Part shown: one piece after another, positions 37,001 to 46,203 of the stretch
How the letters are laid out: the number at the start of each line of letters is the position of its first letter
Numbering within the stretch: position 1 is the first letter of the stretch
Assembly (NCBI RefSeq): GCF_009834365.1
Contig: NZ_CP041348.1
Coordinates: 714,001 to 778,000, forward strand
DNA: 64,000 bases
From: Komagataeibacter xylinus
GTDB taxonomy: Bacteria > Pseudomonadota > Alphaproteobacteria > Acetobacterales > Acetobacteraceae
Reading direction: 5' to 3'
The notes under the pieces: model-generated
The model's input: the letters and a program-made list of their open reading frames with translations, nothing else
What the model was told of the DNA's origin: nothing
Databases searched by the model: none
Position numbers and translations under genes: made by a program

Positions 37001-37825
37001 GTGGAGCGTCAGCCACTCGCGGTAATAGGGGGCGGCCTGCGGGTCGGTGCCCATCCATTCCAGCGTTTTGCGCCATGACTGCGTCGCCTCGTCACGAATG
37101 AAATCCGGCGTGGCGGGAGACGTGGCGAGTGTGCGCATGTCCTCGATCGCATCCGCGCGGGTGCCCGGACGGTAGCTCAGGGCCTGCGCCAGCGCCATGC
37201 GGATTTCAAGATCATGCGGCAGCAGGCTGCCCAGCGCGTGCAGGCGCTGCGTAGCCTCCCCCCAGCCCAGTATCGAGCCGGACAGCACACGGTCATATTC
37301 GAGCTCCGCTTCCGGTAACGGGTGGCCGCCATGATAAATGCCACGATAGGCCAGCGTGGCCTGCAAATGCTTGCCCGCATCCGCCAGGGCGCGTGCTCGC
37401 GACAGCGCCACCGGGTCAACCACCCCCTGCCCGATCCAGCCCTGCAGGGCGTCAACCTGTGCCTGCGCTCCGCCCTGCGCCTGCAGGGCCTGCAAGGTGG
37501 CGCGCGCGCCCGCAAGGTCATTGGCATGCACCTGCACGGCACCCAGCATCAGGCGGGCTTCCAGATTGTCCGGCTCGATGCGTAGCGCGCGCTCAAGCGC
37601 GTGCCGGGCATGGGTGTCATCGCCGTGATGGATCCAGAACGCGCCTTCTTCTATCTGCGCGTTGAGAATGCCCTCGGCATAGCGCACGGGCGCCTGCGCC
37701 CAGGCAGGCGCGCACAGGCTGAACAGCCCGGCCAGGACAAGGCCGCCCCATGCCCCTGCCCCCGCACCGCGACAGGCCGGAAGCTGGATGCGACAGGGCG
37801 CGAAAAGCCGATCATGCATGGTCAC
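34025..37825 (-). CDS. bcsC: cellulose synthase outer-membrane protein BcsC
   Basis: 1266 aa. Signal peptide (LVLAGLFSLCAPAWAQA), then about 850 residues of TPR-like helices (e.g. HALERALRIEPDNLEARLMLG) forming the periplasmic scaffold, and a C-terminal BCSC barrel domain of about 330 residues (QVWGGVTRNRGHGQLEWAQPG, GYSRSGSWDEVHGMLMLHYAP). It guides the glucan chain across the outer membrane. Its start overlaps the bcsAB stop by 4 bp, as expected for coupled translation. Confidence 0.93.
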   Translation of the reverse strand: MTMHDRLFAPCRIQLPACRGAGAGAWGGLVLAGLFSLCAPAWAQAPVRYAEGILNAQIEEGAFWIHHGDDTHARHALERALRIEPDNLEARLMLGAVQVHANDLAGARATLQALQAQGGAQAQVDALQGWIGQGVVDPVALSRARALADAGKHLQATLAYRGIYHGGHPLPEAELEYDRVLSGSILGWGEATQRLHALGSLLPHDLEIRMALAQALSYRPGTRADAIEDMRTLATSPATPDFIRDEATQSWRKTLEWMGTDPQAAPYYREWLTLHPDDTDMASRLKVQEANRALAEHLALVGTGYHALAKGDLDQAESDFQTSMQGMPPRPEALEGLGLVAQRRGDVKAARAFLEQARALTPTDEGIRTALAGLDAPGGDPQLAQLWALVGRHQYEEAWAMLAAVEKNHGQIVDTVRVRAIIEQSRHRLAQAEAGWRAVLRMAPGDMAAIAALSDVLIEEGRLHEAKGWVARLRAAHYPDVTILEAGLLGAMAETEPDPGKRAVLLEQAVRDAPRNGWLRLHLAQLWLAQGQATRARALMTPPCNPVPATDENLQACFSFALLDQDMPRADALLARLPRADITTAMADGVAQVRLWHQIRMLPADDAQAIPLLAAMPVLPDPEGTQARLVVDALLRRHAPVAVAQGVLQRALAGSAGHVSVNQSLSYAGLFMQIDDPVAAQHVLDGLPTIIQGRPLTPRQARDLSDMQRSLTIAQADRDDLDGHPDAARRLLDPLVAQNPNDAGLLLARGRVDAARRLPGSAVTYDRRALAQRPDDRMGQAALARDSLASGDERAARDMARTLQATHPHWGDTWEIQAEIDGLTGHDRRRLHDVQRARVLDCTPRPDEDDTTGHGTRIDAGCMPQRVQATDEWPDISTNFVPGMGAGMPEIYHYDPHLTPVQALDRQADYLSRTLGPQADGNLEIRDRSGQPGLGHMTVVNIPMTAIMSFSSTQHQFAFSVMPSVLMSGDPLASGTTAQQYGSVATNGVRPGFHVPAAVAGVALSAHYQWRWLAADVGSTPLGFTTTNVLGGIELTPHLTQNLTLRLTGERRAVTDSLLAYSGARDPGTGQVWGGVTRNRGHGQLEWAQPGYNLYAGGGYAVMQGTHTVANHESEAGAGGAALVWHRHDAHHVRLGLDLVYFGYKRNTYFFTWGQGGYFSPHAFMAALVPVTYDGHAGRWTWLFKGEAGYQHYTEHATAMFPMGEGGMAAREQYAGQSTGGLAGNVLARAVYQLTPSLRLGAEGGYSRSGSWDEVHGMLMLHYAPG

Positions 37826-40800
37826 AGGTCGCCCGTCAGATCATTGTTGAGAATGCGCCGCCTGCTGCGCGCGCCGAGCACCGCCATGGCCCATGAGGTG
37901 CCGCACAGCGCGGCCAGAACTCCCAGCCCGCAAAGCAGCAGCGGGTGGCCGCCCAGATACCAGTCCGGCAGCATCCAAGCGGGCATGTTGCCTACGGTAT
38001 AGAGTCCGCCCGTGCGATAATTATCCAGCCGCGCCCCGTGGCGGATCACCATATCGCCCTGAAAGCGCTGCATCAGGGCCGGGTCGCGCAGGTCACGCAC
38101 CATGGCGGGCAATGCAGCAGGCGCGCCGCCGAGCACGGCCACGACGGAACGGTGCGCAACAAAGGGCGACTGCGCCGCCACCACCGCCCCTTCGGTCAGG
38201 TTATATGTCGGTGCAGGCGCGCCGGGGTGCATCATCCGCATGCGCAGGCGTTGCAACAGCGAGGGCCCGCGCACGTAACCGGCCCGCGCCAGCGCCGCCT
38301 GTCCGTTGCCCAGCCCGTCAAGCGTGGAAAAAATCAGGATATCGCCAGTAATCGTATCATCAACCGGCATGTCGGTGGTCCGCACGCTCACGCCGGTGGC
38401 GGGATAGCGGTTGATGGCACCTGCAAGGCCCATCATGTCCACAAAGGCAGCGACCGTGTCGGGAGCGGGATGGGGCGGCAGCAGTACGGTCGTTTCCGAC
38501 AGGTCGGCCATGCGCGAAAACGGAAAGGCTGAAGAGGCAAACAGCGCCACATCAGGCAGCACCGCGAAATGCCGCGACTTGGAAAAATCAATGGTGGAGG
38601 ACGGGTCGAGTTCAACCACATCGGGCGAGGCTGCAGCCTCGGCCTGCGTCATGTGCCGGGGATACACATTAAAATACAACCGCAGTTCGTTCTGCTGCCC
38701 CATTCTCCATACCGGCAGTTCCAGGTCATGTTCCACCGGCGCGCCCGCCACACGGAACGGGTTGAGCGACCACGGCACCAGCGGATAGACATGCAGGAAT
38801 GTGTCGTTCAGCATAACGCTGACATGGGATTTCTTCCGCTCCAGCACACCGCCTTCCGGCGCGATGAGCCGCAGCCGCGCCATGAACGGCCGCGAGCGCC
38901 ATGAACGCAGGTCTGGCGGCAGCGACAGCTTCACCCTGAGCATGCCCGATGTCAGGCCATGTGTGCGCAGGTCCGCCGTCGAGACCAGTTCGCGCAGGGG
39001 CACGGGCTGGTCGGTGCGCACAAGACCCGGTGCATCATAGGGCTGGCGGGCAGGAGGGTGCACGACGGGTGCCGCCGCAAAAGACCCCGCTGCATCATGT
39101 TCCGCGCCCAGCACCAGAGCCCTTGCTGCTGTTGTGACATCGGCCATGCTGCGCCCGGTCACGACGAGGATCGTGCCGAAACCATCCTGCGGGTTGGGCA
39201 TGACCGCGAGTTCCGGCCCCGGCGGCACGGCACCCCACGGCCCCGGCTGGTTGGGCGCGATGAGCACCGCATTGCCCTGCGCGGGCAGGACGGGCGTCAC
39301 GTTGAAACTGATCCTGCGATCCTGTCCGTCTGCCCCGAACCATGAGGCCACCATGCCCGCAGCCGCCAGCACGCCGGGGTCCGACACATCAGGCAGGGCA
39401 AAGGTGACCACCGGCATTTGTGCCGCATCAGGGTCCAGCACCGGATAGGGCAGCGCCGAGAGCAGCCGATGGGGCATGAGGCTGACCGTGGTCAGCGCAA
39501 GAGTGGAGTGCGGGGTAATCGTGATCGAGGCATCCGCGGCACTCACCCGCGCTGTATCGGGCGCGGGGGCACGGGCACCCGGCCCGCAGGCCGCAACACC
39601 GGCAGTGCCGGTGGCCGGGCGCATGAACAGGCGGAAATTGATCCTGTTGCGCGTGTCAAAAAACAACGGACTGACCGGCAGGCTGACGGGACCGAACGCG
39701 CCATCAGCCGCCGGGCAGATGACGCCGATATCCTGATTGTTGACGCTGACGGCCACCGCAACCGGCCCCGCCACATGCCCCATATGTGCGGTGCCCGAAA
39801 GAGTCAGCGTGCCGCCTGTAATGATGACATCGCGCCCGACCCTGACGCCAAGCCCATGCAGCGGCGCATCGGCACGCAGCACCATGTCGTCTTCCTGCCC
39901 GAGCTCAGCAAGGCTGCGCGTGTACGTGTGCGGCTGGTGCGAGACCCGGTCCACATCAACCATGGTCATGCGCGCATCATCCACCGCGGCAACGGACTCG
40001 CCCGCGGCCTCCACCGGCGCCATGTCAGACAGTGCATCGGGCGTAGCCCGCGCGCTACCAGCCAGGCCGCACAGTAACAGGGCCGCCATTGCCAGCGGCA
40101 GGCCGGATGCACCAGCACCTGACCTGTGCGGCGGCAAAATAACCAGCTGCCGGGCAGGCAGCTTTTCGTCCGGTTCGGCATCAGGCGGTGCGGCGGGCGA
40201 GGGAGATGCCTGCATCTGCGCGCGCGGATAGGGCCGGAACAGCCCGCAGATGCTGACCAGCAGCAGGTAAAGACTGTGCAGGGGCCGGTCAGGCGGGAAA
40301 TCGGACCACTGCGCCCAGGCATCATCACGACCGAACACAAGCCCTACAACCTGCTTTTCGGTTGCAAGGTCCGGAATGACCCACGCAACATGCGCACGCC
40401 CCTCGTGCCGGGCAATGCAGATGGCGCGCAGCGTAAGCGGGCCAGCAGCAAGGGTACCGTGCAGGCGCAACTCATCGCCCACGGCAAGGGGCAGTGTGGG
40501 CGGCAGGTCAAGCAGACACCCGCCCATCGACACATCTACCGTGCGGCACGCAACACCCTGCGCGCCACCTGCTGCCACGGTAAAGGGAATGCTGGCCGCA
40601 ATGCGGTGGTTGCGGCGGCGCTGGCGGGTTTCACGCGCGGCCGCGACACCCCCAAGCACGATGATCAGGCTGAACAGCACCCAGACCGAATTGACGGCCA
40701 TTGCGCGGAACACCACCGTTTCATGATAATGGGCGATCGCGGCCCAGATGCCGCTTACCAGTCCCACTGCCAGTATCACGGCCATGATCACGCCAGGATA

Positions 40801-42279
40801 GGAGGCCCGCCAGTCAAAGCGCTCGCGGTCGAGCAGGCCGCCCTTGTCAGTTACGTTGAACTTACCCTTGTGCGGCGCCACCACGGTCACGAACGTCATG
40901 CGCACCAGAAAGGGTGCCAGCATGGATTCGTAGATCTCGCTCCAGAACGAATAGCGCCACCGCCCCTGCAGCCGCGACATGGTCATGGTGGTATGAAACA
41001 GATGCGGCAGGGCATAGACCGCGAGTTCATAGGGCGAGGCCGCGATCATGGTCACGCCCAGGAACAGATAGGCCAGCGGGGCCATCAGGAACATGATCCG
41101 TGGTATGGCGAAGAAGTAATTCGTTGCCGCCGCCATGTAGCAGATGCGCTGCGTCAGGCGCAGGCCAGGGCCGCGCATGGGATTGTCGATCCGCAGCATC
41201 TGGATCATGCCGCGCGCCCAGCGCACGCGCTGCCCGACCTGCAGCAGGAGGGTTTCCGTCTCGAGGCCTGCTGCAAGCGGCTCGCGCAGATAGGCCGTGC
41301 CCCACCCCTTGCGCTGCATGCGCAGGGCAGTGTGGGCATCTTCCGTTACGGTTTCAGTGGCGAAGCCGTCGATGGAGGTGATGGCCTTGCGCCTCAGCAG
41401 GGCGCATGACCCGCAGAAGAAAGTGGCATTCCAGAAATCATTGCCATCCTGCAAAAGGCCATAGAACAGGTTGCTCTCGGGAGGCACCTGCATGCCCCGG
41501 CTCATGTTGCGGCGGAACGGATCGGGGGAGTAGAAGTGATGCGGTGTCTGCAGCAGCGCGAGGTTGGGGTCGGCGACCATCCACCCCACGGTCTTCTTGA
41601 GGAAGCTGCGCACGGGCACATGGTCGCAGTCAAAGATCGCGATAATGTCGCCCGTTGTCACCTTGATGGCATGGTTGAGGTTGCCAGCTTTGGCGTGGGC
41701 ATTTTCTGCGCGGTTGATGTAGCCTGCCCCGACCTGCTCGGCAAAATCACGGAACGACCGCCGCCGCCCGTCATCAAGAATATAAACGTTCAGCTTGTCT
41801 GCCGGCCAGTCCATGGACAGGCAGCCCAGCACCGTGGTGCGGACGATCGACATATCCTCGTTATAGGTCGGCACATAGACATCAATGACCGGCCAGGTGC
41901 TTTCATCCTCCGGCAGCGGGTGAATCTGCCGTCGCAGGGGCCAGGCGAGCTGAAAATACGTAAAGCCCACCCGACAGGTGGTATAGATTTCACCAATTGC
42001 CAGTGCCAGCACCAGGATTGTCTGCAACACGCCATCCAGATCAAGCGTGGAAGTAAAGCGCCACACCAGATAGCGCCCGGATACCACAATGGACAGCACC
42101 ATCAGGAAACAGCGCGACCGGCGTTCATCATGTCGGCGAACAAGGAAGAACAGGAGCGCGCCTCCTACCGCCACGAAAAACTGGTGGTCGGGGGAGAGAT
42201 AGGTCAGGCAGACCACCGCAAGGAGTATGGCGAATAACGGGCCAGAGACGAGAGGAGATTTTAAAACGCGCCAGATCAT
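37822..42279 (-). CDS. bcsAB: fused cellulose synthase BcsAB
   Basis: 1485 aa, catalytic BcsA fused to periplasmic BcsB. The GT2 core keeps all UDP-glucose residues: DDG (169-171), DCD (217-219), TED (312-314) and QRVRW (350-354). The gating loop FNVTDK is at 474-479. The PilZ domain has RRNHR (555-559) and DVSMGG (582-587), so activation by c-di-GMP is expected. From about 740 the BcsB part begins with a hydrophobic segment, carries the carbohydrate-binding domains and ends in one membrane helix. A two-gene layout without bcsD, bcsX, bcsY, bcsZ or ccpAx corresponds to the third cellulose operon of Komagataeibacter. Confidence 0.95.
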   Translation of the reverse strand: MIWRVLKSPLVSGPLFAILLAVVCLTYLSPDHQFFVAVGGALLFFLVRRHDERRSRCFLMVLSIVVSGRYLVWRFTSTLDLDGVLQTILVLALAIGEIYTTCRVGFTYFQLAWPLRRQIHPLPEDESTWPVIDVYVPTYNEDMSIVRTTVLGCLSMDWPADKLNVYILDDGRRRSFRDFAEQVGAGYINRAENAHAKAGNLNHAIKVTTGDIIAIFDCDHVPVRSFLKKTVGWMVADPNLALLQTPHHFYSPDPFRRNMSRGMQVPPESNLFYGLLQDGNDFWNATFFCGSCALLRRKAITSIDGFATETVTEDAHTALRMQRKGWGTAYLREPLAAGLETETLLLQVGQRVRWARGMIQMLRIDNPMRGPGLRLTQRICYMAAATNYFFAIPRIMFLMAPLAYLFLGVTMIAASPYELAVYALPHLFHTTMTMSRLQGRWRYSFWSEIYESMLAPFLVRMTFVTVVAPHKGKFNVTDKGGLLDRERFDWRASYPGVIMAVILAVGLVSGIWAAIAHYHETVVFRAMAVNSVWVLFSLIIVLGGVAAARETRQRRRNHRIAASIPFTVAAGGAQGVACRTVDVSMGGCLLDLPPTLPLAVGDELRLHGTLAAGPLTLRAICIARHEGRAHVAWVIPDLATEKQVVGLVFGRDDAWAQWSDFPPDRPLHSLYLLLVSICGLFRPYPRAQMQASPSPAAPPDAEPDEKLPARQLVILPPHRSGAGASGLPLAMAALLLCGLAGSARATPDALSDMAPVEAAGESVAAVDDARMTMVDVDRVSHQPHTYTRSLAELGQEDDMVLRADAPLHGLGVRVGRDVIITGGTLTLSGTAHMGHVAGPVAVAVSVNNQDIGVICPAADGAFGPVSLPVSPLFFDTRNRINFRLFMRPATGTAGVAACGPGARAPAPDTARVSAADASITITPHSTLALTTVSLMPHRLLSALPYPVLDPDAAQMPVVTFALPDVSDPGVLAAAGMVASWFGADGQDRRISFNVTPVLPAQGNAVLIAPNQPGPWGAVPPGPELAVMPNPQDGFGTILVVTGRSMADVTTAARALVLGAEHDAAGSFAAAPVVHPPARQPYDAPGLVRTDQPVPLRELVSTADLRTHGLTSGMLRVKLSLPPDLRSWRSRPFMARLRLIAPEGGVLERKKSHVSVMLNDTFLHVYPLVPWSLNPFRVAGAPVEHDLELPVWRMGQQNELRLYFNVYPRHMTQAEAAASPDVVELDPSSTIDFSKSRHFAVLPDVALFASSAFPFSRMADLSETTVLLPPHPAPDTVAAFVDMMGLAGAINRYPATGVSVRTTDMPVDDTITGDILIFSTLDGLGNGQAALARAGYVRGPSLLQRLRMRMMHPGAPAPTYNLTEGAVVAAQSPFVAHRSVVAVLGGAPAALPAMVRDLRDPALMQRFQGDMVIRHGARLDNYRTGGLYTVGNMPAWMLPDWYLGGHPLLLCGLGVLAALCGTSWAMAVLGARSRRRILNNDLTGDL

Positions 42280-42858
42280 AGAAACTCGTAACTGTACCGT
42301 GCTGGCCTTGAGCAGGCTATTTAAAAGGGTGGATCAGGACCGTATTGGGGGATGGTCCTTACGGTTTTACGTCCATGACTGTCTGTTCAGGCAAGCAGGT
42401 TTCCTGCCATTACATGATGATTATTCATTAGAAATTTTTCTTTCCTGCAATGAAATCAACAGGTTATGAATATGTATTTTTTATACCAATTTGCCCTCCC
42501 GTTATATTGAAAATATAACCCTGTCAACGCCTGCCCCCATGGAATCAACATGACATCCCCGAAGCCCTAGGCATACAGGTCAAGGCTCACACGCCACCAG
42601 AAGAATACAAGGACCGTGCCCTGCGCCTGTCGCCACACCTGAGAAGGTACAAACGGTTCAGCAAGCAGTGCAATCAGCGCCTATATCTGAACGAATGTTT
42701 GAAGATGACCAAGACGGGCATTGTCAGGAGCTGCGGGACGAACAGCATGGCATGCGAGTAAGGACGCCATGCATGCACTGGGTTCATCAATCTGGAGCCT
42801 TGCTTATGGTGCCTCCACCAGAGCAGGGCTTTTTCATTGATGCTTTTTTATCCACGTC
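42280..42858. promoter_or_regulatory. upstream region of the bcs operon and degenerate DNA
   Basis: The first 260 bp are AT-rich and should hold the bcsAB promoter; GTTATATT-GAA-AATATAAC at 42501-42519 is an 8-bp perfect inverted repeat about 220 bp upstream of the start. The remaining 320 bp contain no supported gene and may be debris from insertion sequences. Confidence 0.4.
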
Positions 42859-43718
42859 TCAATTTTCATCATGAAAATCAGTCTTGACCCTGGCGTTCAT
42901 TAAAATATCAAACACCAGCCTTTTATGCTCGACCGATGGCATCCAGTCATCGAGACTGACGTGAGAAGCATTCCTGCCGACAAGGATGGATTTCACCACC
43001 ATATCCGCGACAGCCCGCCACTCCTTGAGCCTTGCCCACAGGTTTTCGACCAGATGCCAGTGTCTGTAAGCCCATTTGGGACAGGCGACTTCTGGATCAT
43101 TCTTCCTTGGCGGGATGACAGGGCGAGATCCACGGTTCCAAAGATCTTCACGAAATTTATGTGAGGCATACCCACGATCGCAGACGACATAGATTGGTGG
43201 GTATGGCAGAGCGTCAAGCAGGGCGTAGGCACACGGTAATTCATGTGCCTGTCCGGGTGCCAGCGTGAAGGACAGTGCCCTGCCATGACTGTCCGCAGCT
43301 ACGCAGACCTTGGTGCCAAATCCTCCACGTGAGCGGCCAAGAGCCTCACGATCCTTTCGGCGTTCTCTGTGCCCCCTTTTTTAGCCGCTCCGGCCGCCTT
43401 ATGATGGGCACGGATTGTCGTGCCATCAAGAAAGACCATGCCGAGGTCTTGATCCCTGTCTTTGACCTTTTCAAAGAGGCGCTGCCACACACCGAGCTTC
43501 GACCATCGAATGAACAACTGTGCTGCAATCCACCAGGGACCAAACTCTGATGGCAAGGCACGCCACTTCGCGCCGTTCTGATGGCGCCAGAAAATCGCGG
43601 ATATCGTCCGTCGAAGGTTCTTTGGTGGGGTCTTGCCCTTCGGACGGACTTCCTCGATCAAAGGCTCCCAGACGGACCATGCGGTATCGGAAAAGACAGA
43701 CTGCATCATGCTCATCAT
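42859..43718 (-). pseudogene. IS427-like transposase in two frames, degenerate C-terminus
   Basis: Frame A (43299-43718) has WSVWEPLIEEVRPKGKTPPK and the first catalytic aspartate in VFLDGTTIRAHHKAAGAAKK. A run A6G5 (complement of 43372-43382) is a classic -1 slip site into frame B: LGRSRGGFGTKVCVAADSHG, then YVVCDRGYASHKF with the second aspartate and LVENLWARLKEWRAVA. After that, the expected TRYEKT...ending is replaced by unrelated residues to the stop at 42859, and the expected ending reappears weakly in another frame. A frameshift or truncation is likely. Confidence 0.65.
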
Positions 43719-43763
43719 AAACAGCTATGCAATCCGTTCCGTCATTCAAGACCTAACAGGCCC
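42859..43763 (-). mobile_element. IS5-family (IS427-like) element, partial or degenerate
   Basis: The right end (complement) reads GGGCCTGTTAGGTCTTGAAT, a good terminal repeat start, flanked by TA. I cannot find the matching left repeat, so the left boundary is set at the stop of the transposase frame. Probably truncated. Confidence 0.55.
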
Positions 43764-43911
43764 TAATCACCCGTTCCCTCTGCTGATGGAATATTCAGCG
43801 ATGCCATGCCAGAGATAGTTATCTGGCGATGTTTCTGGAATTGTCTTCATCATACAAAACACAGAGGCCTATGTCGCTTTCCAGTTTTTCCAGTAAAATT
43901 AATTCCAATTA

Positions 43912-44181
43912 TTATTTTATTCTGCATATTATTCTTCTTTCTGTCTTCTGAGACTTCATGATGGACACGTTCCGCATTGAGACAGAAATACCGATGCATT
44001 CGAAGAACTCACGTGCCAACGTGGATTTCCCGTTACCCACAGGACCAATGAGTAGGCTTTTGAACGCAAAAACCCCGCCATTGGGGGCGGGTTTTTGTAT
44101 TTTATTAGGTGATGTAAGTCTGGTTGCGGGGACACGCAGCCCCCGATACCGACAGTCTTTGATTTTTTCTATATAAATCAA
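43912..44181 (-). CDS. small ORF with P-loop-like motif, doubtful
   Basis: 89 aa. It holds LLIGPVGNGKSTLAREF, which matches the Walker A pattern GxxxxGK(S/T), but the protein is far too short for an ATPase and has no Walker B. The middle (KIQKPAPNGGVFAF) is encoded by the terminator hairpin at 44068-44096. The pattern RGLRVPATRLTSPNK resembles short phage-derived Ash-type reading frames as I remember them. It may be a phage remnant or not a gene at all. Confidence 0.25.
   Translation of the reverse strand: MIYIEKIKDCRYRGLRVPATRLTSPNKIQKPAPNGGVFAFKSLLIGPVGNGKSTLAREFFECIGISVSMRNVSIMKSQKTERRIICRIK
44068..44099 (+). terminator. rho-independent terminator-like hairpin
   Basis: AAAAACCCCGCC, loop, GGGGGCGGGTTTTTG: G+C-rich stem with A/T flanks that can also work on the minus strand, where it lies past the RES gene stop at 44222. 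Confidence 0.6.
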
Positions 44182-44221
44182 AAATAAAATTCATACAGTC
44201 TTTCGATAGATGACAAATACG

Positions 44222-45253
44222 CTAATCCTCTTTGACCGGTTTTACATCAACGGCCACTTTAGAAACATTGTAGCGTGCAACCGAACCACAAGAAGCCTTC
44301 TCGGGATCGAAAAGCGCCAGATTGAATCCGTCACTCACAGAACTACGATAAATGACCCCATCAAAGCCGCTTTTCTTAATGAACTCACATAAGTATTGAC
44401 TAGGAATATAATCAATAGCGGCACCGTGAGGTAGCACCGGTCGGGTCAGTTCATCGCCAAGGCGCTCTAGAAACGGGAGAGCAGCTCGTAACCGGCCGAT
44501 ATCAGTAGTGTCGGTCAAAATAAATGGCGAAACAAGCTTACGTGGATTACGCAAATCGACAGCTTTAATACTTGGAATGTCAAACTGAGCCACACAAGCA
44601 TTTTCGCCGGTATGTGGTCGGACTTCTGCCACTGCAGTGCCTGGTTGCGATCCAAGATAAAGATATGGGATACCCGCAGGATTGGCACGACCGTGCGAGG
44701 CCCTACGACGTGGCGGCGCGCCCATCTGGTCGATCGGATAATCTTCGTCGTCGACACAGATACGGGAGCGAAACCAGCGGTGCGGCAAGTTCGACGCAAT
44801 CAGCAACGCCAAATGTCCTCGCAACTGATCAAGGTCGATCTCCACGTCGAGAAACCAACGATTCCTATACATCATTTCATCACGAAGTTTTTCCCACTGC
44901 TCTAAACCCTTGCTAATGTAACTCTCGGAAGGAGCAAAATATTGACGGACTATTTCGCCATCATCCAGAATTTCACTGAGCAATTCTTTAGCATGTGCCA
45001 CGTCCATTGCTGGATGGTCAAAGAGATTCCAATCATCCTTCAACCACTCAACCAAAAGCTTGCCATCATCATTACGTTCATAGATGTTAATGAGCGCCCC
45101 AAAAACATCCGCAAGCTGCGATGGCTCGACTAAAGGTACATTTAGCGTGCCACAAAAACTACATGTACCCTGCTTAGATTTGAGTGACGGTATTATGTTG
45201 CCACGAAGCCCAACGTCACCAAAACACTCAGGGCAACAGTATCTTTTAGCCAT
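44222..45253 (-). CDS. RES-domain protein with N-terminal zinc ribbon / HEPN-RES-type domain
   Basis: 343 aa. The N-terminus has paired cysteines (YCCPECFGD and GTCSFCGT), a likely zinc ribbon, then a helical region (about 45-150). The RES domain follows at about 155-335: GRANPAGIPYLYLGSQPGTA and VAEVRP give the conserved Arg, Tyr and Glu, and VIYRSSVSDGFNLALFDPE the conserved Ser. Characterised RES toxins break down NAD+ and stop growth. No Xre antitoxin lies beside it. The gene follows the sce7725-type gene after 7 bp, so it belongs to the same operon, probably as the toxic effector of a three-gene system. Confidence 0.75.
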   Translation of the reverse strand: MAKRYCCPECFGDVGLRGNIIPSLKSKQGTCSFCGTLNVPLVEPSQLADVFGALINIYERNDDGKLLVEWLKDDWNLFDHPAMDVAHAKELLSEILDDGEIVRQYFAPSESYISKGLEQWEKLRDEMMYRNRWFLDVEIDLDQLRGHLALLIASNLPHRWFRSRICVDDEDYPIDQMGAPPRRRASHGRANPAGIPYLYLGSQPGTAVAEVRPHTGENACVAQFDIPSIKAVDLRNPRKLVSPFILTDTTDIGRLRAALPFLERLGDELTRPVLPHGAAIDYIPSQYLCEFIKKSGFDGVIYRSSVSDGFNLALFDPEKASCGSVARYNVSKVAVDVKPVKED

Positions 45254-45260
45254 ACGCGCC

Positions 45261-46196
45261 TCAACCGAGATAGGCTGCTAAGGTCTCGATATGATGTTTC
45301 ATTGAGAGTTTTTTTACATAACCCAGCCCTGGAAAATGACCTTTCGCATGTAGTTCTCGAAACTCCTTAATCGCACTAGTTTCGAGTAGCTTTGATCTCT
45401 TCGTATTAAGTTTCTTGATTAGCTTATCAAGTGCTTGCCCGAATTTTCCGGCAGGATCTGTTGGAGTATCTTTAGTATCTGACACAAAATGATAAATATA
45501 CATCATATCATCTTGGTCAGGATCTATAAAAGTCAAATGGAGAGCAACAGCATACGCAGGGCCTCCGCTTTCACTATAACTATCACCAACCGTCAAAAAA
45601 TCTCCGAAGCCAGACATACCAAGATCTGAATATGTCACATGCAAATCAGAAAATTCCTCAATTTCTGGGTAATCAGCATTCCTCTGACGATTAAAACCAT
45701 CCTGCACAAGAACGCGATCACTTGAAACAAAATGCTTTCGATAAAGAAGTTTAGCATGATCTTCAATGAAGACATTCTTGATATTCTTCATTTCACTTGC
45801 CAGATCCGCAACCAGCAATTTAGGTGCACTAAAGCCAGCATGAATAAATACTGGATGATGATCAGCGTGAGATGAATAACACGTAAGGACATCTTCTACA
45901 TTCATGTCACTACGCAACAGGATTCCTGCAACGATAGATTCATGACAGGAATAACCATCTTTGAGCAATTGACTAATATTAGCACCATCTTCTTGATGGT
46001 CACCGTGATGAGGATTTACAATAACGATTGCACGACCACCGGCAGAGCAAATTGCTTTGAGGGTTTTTTCAAGTCCCCCTAACGCCTCTCTAACGGGTTC
46101 AATGATCGGAGTGAAATTGTTATCAGCCATTAAAGTGGCCATTTCACGAATAGTAATCAGTTCGAATTGTTTTCCACGAAAATAAGGATAATACAT
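45261..46196 (-). CDS. sce7725-family protein
   Basis: 311 aa from the ATG at 46196 (MYYPYFRGKQFELITIREMA), the usual start of this family; GGAG lies about 11 bp upstream. NNFTPIIEPVREALGGLEKTL and RAIVIVNPHHGDH suggest alternating strands and helices as in a barrel, related in outline to T4 beta-protein-like families. Biochemical function is not known to me. It follows the sce7726-type gene by 7 bp, and these two families occur as a pair in other genomes. Confidence 0.7.
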   Translation of the reverse strand: MYYPYFRGKQFELITIREMATLMADNNFTPIIEPVREALGGLEKTLKAICSAGGRAIVIVNPHHGDHQEDGANISQLLKDGYSCHESIVAGILLRSDMNVEDVLTCYSSHADHHPVFIHAGFSAPKLLVADLASEMKNIKNVFIEDHAKLLYRKHFVSSDRVLVQDGFNRQRNADYPEIEEFSDLHVTYSDLGMSGFGDFLTVGDSYSESGGPAYAVALHLTFIDPDQDDMMYIYHFVSDTKDTPTDPAGKFGQALDKLIKKLNTKRSKLLETSAIKEFRELHAKGHFPGLGYVKKLSMKHHIETLAAYLG

Positions 46197-46203
46197 GCGG
46201 TCT

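Noticed and set aside
35654..37078. 474-codon open frame on the plus strand
   Set aside because: Antisense to the TPR part of bcsC; no ribosome binding site or family motif.
40126..41409. 427-codon open frame on the plus strand
   Set aside because: Antisense to the catalytic and PilZ part of bcsAB.
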